Source of the DNA: Bacteroidales bacterium
GTDB taxonomy: Bacteria; Bacteroidota; Bacteroidia; Bacteroidales; UBA932
Reading direction: 5' to 3'
Assembly: GCA_018433265.1 (NCBI GenBank)
Contig: JAHDRO010000223.1
Span: 1 to 10,989, forward strand
Length of the DNA stretch: 10,989 nucleotides
Below the pieces are notes generated by a model that was not told the origin of the DNA, did not search any database, and worked only from the letters and a program-made list of their open reading frames with translations. Below are positions 6,600 through 10,989 of the stretch, piece after piece; position 1 is the stretch's first letter, and each line of letters starts with the position of its first letter. The translations under genes were made by a program, and so were the position numbers.

Positions 6600-9500
6600 A
6601 TGAAAAGATTCACTTTAATGATCACAATTCTGTTTCTGATGTGTCCATGGGTTACTTTTGCCCAGAACATAAAGGTTACGGGAAAAGTGACCGAACAGGG
6701 GACCAATGCCCCTGTCCCTTATGCAAGCGTTATGCTTAAGGGAACTAAATCCGGAGTTGTCACATTTGACAATGGTACTTATACTATTAATGCTCCTTCA
6801 AATGGTATACTTATCTTTTCTTACATTGGTTTCAAGACTGTAGAGATACCTATCGAAGGCAGGAGTGTTATTAATGTAATTCTTGAACCCGATACAAGAG
6901 CTCTTGACGAGGTTGTAATGGTCGCATATGGTACAGCTCCTAAAGAGTCTGTTACAGGAGCCATTACAGCGGTAAATACAAAAAGTATCGAAAAACGGCC
7001 TGTTTCAAGTGTAGCAAGTGTTCTTGAAGGAACCGGGACTGGTATTCAGGTTAACAGTACTTATGGTGAACCGGGTTCTGATCCGGATATTCGTATTCGT
7101 GGTTTTGGCTCAATTAATGGTACTAATGCACCTCTGTATGTATTGGATGGAGTGCCATTTGGAGGTAATATTTCAGATCTGAATCCTCGTGATATTGAAA
7201 ACATCACTGTTTTAAAAGATGCTGCTTCAACTGCACTTTTTGGAAATAGAGCCTCCAACGGTGTAATTCTTATTACCACCAAAAAAGGAAAAAGTGACAA
7301 GGTAACTATCAATGCTTCAGTCAATCAGGGTATTTTTACAAGGGGTATTTCTGATTATGACAGAATGGGAGCAAATGATTTCATGGAGACAATGTGGCTG
7401 GGTTACAGGAATTATTTGATGTCAAGTAATCCAACAACTTATCCTACTGAGGCTTTGGCTAATGCTAAGGCATCATCTTCACTTGTAGATACATATTTAA
7501 AATACAATGTGTATAACAAAGCAAACAATGCGCTTTTTGATTCTAATGGTAAGTTGGTTGCTGATGCAAAAATACTCCCGGGATATGACGATCTTGACTG
7601 GGCAAAGTATATTGAAAGGAATGGTTACAGGCAGGATTACACTGTAACAGGAGATGCTGCTACAGACAAGAGCAGCATGTTTTTCTCAGCAGGTTTCCTG
7701 GATGAAAAGGGATATGTCATCTCTTCTGATTTCAGACGTTTTACAGGTAGAGCCAACATAAGTGTTACTCCTAAAAGTTGGTTTAAGGCCGGGTTTACAC
7801 TTGCCGGCTCGCATCAGATATCAAACAATTCTACAGGTGATGCAGGTCATGCTACTACTTATATTAACCCATTCTATTATGCTCGAAATATGTCTCCTAT
7901 TTATCCTGTTTTTGTGCATGATCCTGCTACAGGTGAATATGTATATGACGAAAACGGAAAGAAAATTTATGACAGGGGAAGTTCTTATGCACGTCCTCAG
8001 AACCTGGACCGTCACATTGTTTGGGAACTTGAGAAGAATATGGACAGGACCTTTAGGAATACTTTACAAGGTCAAGCTTTCACTGATATCACTTTCTTAA
8101 AGGATTTTAAACTTTCGATAAAAGGAGATATAAGCCTTAGAAATAGTGAAAATCAGGATTATGACAATGCTGAAATAGGTGATGGTGCAGGAAATCATGG
8201 TCGTACTTCTCGTACTTTTTACCGCTACAAGAATTACACATTCCAGCAGATGCTTACTTGGACTAAAGAGTTTGGGAAACACAATGTCGATGTATTAGTT
8301 GGACACGAGAATTATTCGTGGAACAGAGCATACTCATATGTTTATAAGACAAATGAGACCTTCGAGGGTGTTACAGAACTGGTAAATTTTACAACTCTTA
8401 CTTCAATAGACGGTTATCAGGATAATTATAGGCTCGAGAGCTATCTTTCGCGGGCAAGGTATAACTTCGATCGTAAATATTTTGTCGAAGCCTCTTTCCG
8501 TCGTGATGGTTCATCCCGTTTTCATCCCGACAACCGTTGGGGTAATTTCTGGTCTTTAGGCGGTAGTTGGAGCATTATTAAAGAGGATTTCATGGCTCCT
8601 TTGCGTGACAAAATTCAATCCTTGAAACTTCGTGCTTCTTATGGCGAGGTTGGTAATGATGCTGGTGTAGATTACTATGCCTACATGGCTCTATATACAT
8701 TGAATCAAAATGCCAACCGTATAGCAGCTTATAAAGTGCAGAATGAAGCCAAAGACATTAAATGGGAAACGACCAGTTCTTTTGGTGTTGCGTTAGAGGG
8801 AACAATTTTTGACAGGTTGAATGGATCGGTCGAATATTTTGACAAACGAAGCAAAGACTTGCTATTCAATGTTAATCTTCCTCTTTCTGCAGGGGCCACA
8901 TCTACTTCTTCAGCTGAAGCAACCATTACCCAGAATATTGGATCCGTTTCTAATCGCGGGTTTGAGCTTCAATTTGATTATGATGTTTTAAGGAAGAAGG
9001 ATTTAAGATGGAATGTAGGATTAAATGCTACTTTCCTGAAAAACAAGATTGTAAAGCTTCCTGAGCAGAATAGGGAATCAGGTATTATTTCTGGTACCAA
9101 GAAGTATTTGGAAGGTCACGGAATATACGATTTCTGGCTATATCAGTATGTCGGAGTAGACCAGATGACAGGCCGCTGTCTGTATAAACCTAATCTCGAA
9201 ACATATTACATTGGTGACCCTGTAGAAGGAAAAACTGCCTTCCCATCACAGTGGCTTGTTCAAATAGGCGACAAGTACTATACAACAAATACAACTTATT
9301 CTGAAAGAAACTGGAGTGGAAGTGCTATTCCTGATGTTTATGGCAGTGTAACAACTTCTCTGAGTTACAAGAATTTTGACCTTTCAGCAATATTTACCTA
9401 TTCTATAGGAGGCAAAACTCTTGACTATTCATATCAAAGTTTAATGTCGGTTACTGCTTCTCCTCATGCTCTTCATACAGATTTGCTGGATTGTTGGAAA

Positions 9501-9845
9501 GGTGTTCCTTCAGGAATGACAGAGACCTCTCCGAAAAGAATTGATCCTAATGGTGTTCCTATAGCCAACTATGAACTGAGCACGTACAATGATGCTACTT
9601 CTACACGTTTTTTGCAGGATGCATCTTATTTTGTAATTAAGAATATATCATTGAACTATACTCTTCCTTCTACTGTTGCAAAGAAACTCGATCTATCAGC
9701 TTTAAGTCTTAATTTATCAGTTGAGAATCTGGCCACATTTACTTCTCTTAAAGGTATGAACCCTCAGCAGTCTTTTGCCGGTACAAACAACAATGCATTT
9801 GTTACTGCAAGAGTGTTCTCTGTGGGTCTTAATGTTAAACTATAA
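6600..9845 (+). CDS. SusC/RagA-family TonB-dependent outer-membrane transporter
   Basis: This outer-membrane beta-barrel imports a large nutrient, typically a glycan or in RagA-like members peptides, using TonB/ExbBD energy. It pairs with a SusD lipoprotein lid. The 1081 residues (usual range about 950-1100) begin with a signal peptide whose likely cleavage is after A21 (VTFA|QN). A carboxypeptidase-regulatory-like beta-sandwich follows at about 24-96 (VTGKV...PVPYASVMLKGT...FSYIGFKTVEI). Next comes the TonB-box-like LDEVVMVAYGT (102-112). The plug runs from about 115 to 230, with IRIRGFGSINGTNAPLYVLD and IENITVLKDAASTALFGN leading to GVILITTKKGK. The remainder is a barrel rich in aromatic and alternating strands, ending SVGLNVKL. 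It stands 79 bp after tsaD with its own promoter, and 21 bp before the susD-like gene. Substrate is not readable from the sequence. No anti-sigma, ECF sigma or hybrid two-component gene lies upstream in the window. Confidence 0.96.
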   Translation: MKRFTLMITILFLMCPWVTFAQNIKVTGKVTEQGTNAPVPYASVMLKGTKSGVVTFDNGTYTINAPSNGILIFSYIGFKTVEIPIEGRSVINVILEPDTRALDEVVMVAYGTAPKESVTGAITAVNTKSIEKRPVSSVASVLEGTGTGIQVNSTYGEPGSDPDIRIRGFGSINGTNAPLYVLDGVPFGGNISDLNPRDIENITVLKDAASTALFGNRASNGVILITTKKGKSDKVTINASVNQGIFTRGISDYDRMGANDFMETMWLGYRNYLMSSNPTTYPTEALANAKASSSLVDTYLKYNVYNKANNALFDSNGKLVADAKILPGYDDLDWAKYIERNGYRQDYTVTGDAATDKSSMFFSAGFLDEKGYVISSDFRRFTGRANISVTPKSWFKAGFTLAGSHQISNNSTGDAGHATTYINPFYYARNMSPIYPVFVHDPATGEYVYDENGKKIYDRGSSYARPQNLDRHIVWELEKNMDRTFRNTLQGQAFTDITFLKDFKLSIKGDISLRNSENQDYDNAEIGDGAGNHGRTSRTFYRYKNYTFQQMLTWTKEFGKHNVDVLVGHENYSWNRAYSYVYKTNETFEGVTELVNFTTLTSIDGYQDNYRLESYLSRARYNFDRKYFVEASFRRDGSSRFHPDNRWGNFWSLGGSWSIIKEDFMAPLRDKIQSLKLRASYGEVGNDAGVDYYAYMALYTLNQNANRIAAYKVQNEAKDIKWETTSSFGVALEGTIFDRLNGSVEYFDKRSKDLLFNVNLPLSAGATSTSSAEATITQNIGSVSNRGFELQFDYDVLRKKDLRWNVGLNATFLKNKIVKLPEQNRESGIISGTKKYLEGHGIYDFWLYQYVGVDQMTGRCLYKPNLETYYIGDPVEGKTAFPSQWLVQIGDKYYTTNTTYSERNWSGSAIPDVYGSVTTSLSYKNFDLSAIFTYSIGGKTLDYSYQSLMSVTASPHALHTDLLDCWKGVPSGMTETSPKRIDPNGVPIANYELSTYNDATSTRFLQDASYFVIKNISLNYTLPSTVAKKLDLSALSLNLSVENLATFTSLKGMNPQQSFAGTNNNAFVTARVFSVGLNVKL

Positions 9846-9866
9846 TTTGTAAAATCATCTGACATT

Positions 9867-10989
9867 ATGAAGAATTTAAATATAATAGCATGCTTGCTGG
9901 CAGCACTGGTTTTGTCTACAAGTTGTGAAAAAGATTATTTGGACACAAAGCCAACTTCTGAAACCGCTACCTCTACGATATTTGAGACAACAGCAGGCGC
10001 AGCTCTTGCAGTGAATGGGCTTAACAAGCTTACAACAATGCAATATCTTCGTTCTCAAGGTTTCAATGGCGAAGGAACTATTAAAATGTACTATGGAAAT
10101 TATCCGGGTAATTACTTTTCTGTAAATCTTCCTGGATGGGCTTCTGTGATTAACTCACAATATCATGAGAATATTACTTCTATTTATCTATATTATCCGT
10201 GGTATTATTACTACAGGATAATTGGCAATGCAAATGCCATCATTTTAAACATAGATAATGCGACAGGTCCTCAAAGCGAAAAAGATTTTATAAAGGCTCA
10301 AGCTCTTACATACAGAGCATATTGTTATTTTATGCTTTCGCAGTTGTATTGTGAACGCTGGAAAGATTCCAACAATGGTGCATCCAAAGGATTGGTACTT
10401 CGTCTCGATGCTTCTACAGGTGATATGCCACTTTCAACATTGGCAGAGGTTTATCAGCAGGTTTATGCAGATCTTGATCAGGCAATAGCTTTGTACACAT
10501 CTTCAGGTTTGAACAGAACAGGTAATTATGAGATGAACAAGGATGTGGCTTATGCTGTATATGCACGTGCTGCTATTACTCGTCAGGATTATACTAAAGC
10601 AAAGACAATGGCTGCTAATGCCCGTGCAAATTATCCTCTTATGACTAATGCCATGTACAAGGCAGGTTTTTATTCACCAAACCAAGAATGGATATGGAGT
10701 TGCTGGGGTTCTTCAGAAGAGACTCTATACTTCTACTCTTACTTTGCTTATATTGCTTACAATTCGAGTGCAAGTGCCGTAAGAACTTATCCTAAGTGTA
10801 TAAGCAAAGAATTGTTTGAAAAGATCCCGTCTACAGATATTCGCAAGAGTCTGTTCCTCGATCCTACAGGTTATACATATAATACCTCAACAGGTGTGGC
10901 AAGTACAGCTCTTAAAACCAGGGCTTTCCAACTCTTCCCGAATCTTTATTCAACTGCCACTGTGTATGCATATATGCAATTTAAAATTG
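9867..10989 (+). CDS. SusD/RagB-family surface lipoprotein (3'-truncated by window edge)
   Basis: SusD-like proteins sit on the cell surface as a lid over their SusC barrel and capture the substrate. The frame is open from the ATG at 9867 to the window end, 374 codons without a stop; the family usually runs about 480-650, so the C-terminal part is missing. A lipoprotein signal (NIIACLLAALVLSTSC) places the lipidated cysteine at C20. The following EKD is acidic/charged, consistent with surface export signals of Bacteroidetes lipoproteins. Family features are the early YLDTKPTS, the aromatic YYPWYYYYRIIGNANAII (109-126), TPR-like helices including EKDFIKAQALTYRAYCYFML (138-157) and EVYQQVYADLDQAIALY (194-210), then YARAAITRQDYTKAKTMA (232-249), and the NQEWIWS motif (272-278). 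The gene follows susC after 21 bp and is presumably cotranscribed. Family is confident; ligand is unknown. Confidence 0.93.
   Translation, partial: MKNLNIIACLLAALVLSTSCEKDYLDTKPTSETATSTIFETTAGAALAVNGLNKLTTMQYLRSQGFNGEGTIKMYYGNYPGNYFSVNLPGWASVINSQYHENITSIYLYYPWYYYYRIIGNANAIILNIDNATGPQSEKDFIKAQALTYRAYCYFMLSQLYCERWKDSNNGASKGLVLRLDASTGDMPLSTLAEVYQQVYADLDQAIALYTSSGLNRTGNYEMNKDVAYAVYARAAITRQDYTKAKTMAANARANYPLMTNAMYKAGFYSPNQEWIWSCWGSSEETLYFYSYFAYIAYNSSASAVRTYPKCISKELFEKIPSTDIRKSLFLDPTGYTYNTSTGVASTALKTRAFQLFPNLYSTATVYAYMQFKI

Noticed and set aside
7061..8926. Minus-strand and alternative plus-strand frames inside susC (for example 7061-7324 and 7762-8100)
   Set aside because: The susC frame is intact and family-like across all of them; none has recognisable features.
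9876..10058. Minus-strand frame of 60 codons at the start of the susD-like gene
   Set aside because: It is antisense to the lipoprotein signal and N-terminal SusD region, which form a clear plus-strand gene.

Overview
The window looks like a chromosomal segment from a member of the Bacteroidota, most likely the order Bacteroidales. Three things point there: a SusC/SusD outer-membrane pair, a long TamB protein with the C-terminal signature I associate with this phylum, and promoter boxes of the TTTG / TAnnTTTG type with no Shine-Dalgarno-like leaders. The DNA is AT-rich throughout and base composition does not visibly shift between genes. I cannot assign genus or species.

Layout, left to right. 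(1) Positions 2-940, plus strand: the 3' two-thirds of mtaB, the radical-SAM enzyme that methylthiolates t6A37 in tRNA. (2) Positions 930-5375, minus strand: tamB, a giant envelope-spanning protein, convergent with mtaB and overlapping its stop by 11 bp. (3) A divergent intergenic region of about 119 bp (5376-5494). It holds a candidate -7 box for tamB, and the tamB start itself is uncertain here. (4) Positions 5495-6520, plus strand: tsaD, which makes t6A37, the substrate of MtaB. (5) A 79-bp gap (6521-6599) with a hairpin directly after the tsaD stop, a well-formed Bacteroidetes-type promoter overlapping that hairpin, and a short inverted repeat at the expected transcription start. (6) Positions 6600-9845, plus strand: a complete SusC/RagA-type TonB-dependent transporter. 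(7) From 9867 to the right edge, plus strand: the first 374 codons of its SusD/RagB-type surface lipoprotein, cut by the window end.

The genes form two blocks. The left block is housekeeping: two successive enzymes of tRNA A37 hypermodification flank an envelope biogenesis gene. The right block is the start of a nutrient-uptake locus. SusC forms the TonB-driven barrel, SusD is the lid that captures the substrate, and enzymes or regulators, if any, would lie beyond 10989. The substrate cannot be read from this pair alone.

I found no RNA gene, CRISPR array, insertion sequence or integrase, and no intergenic stretch over 300 bp. I do not see a clearly undescribed system. The observations most worth checking are the non-ATG start of tamB, the overlap of the tsaD terminator with the susC promoter, and the convergent overlap of mtaB and tamB.
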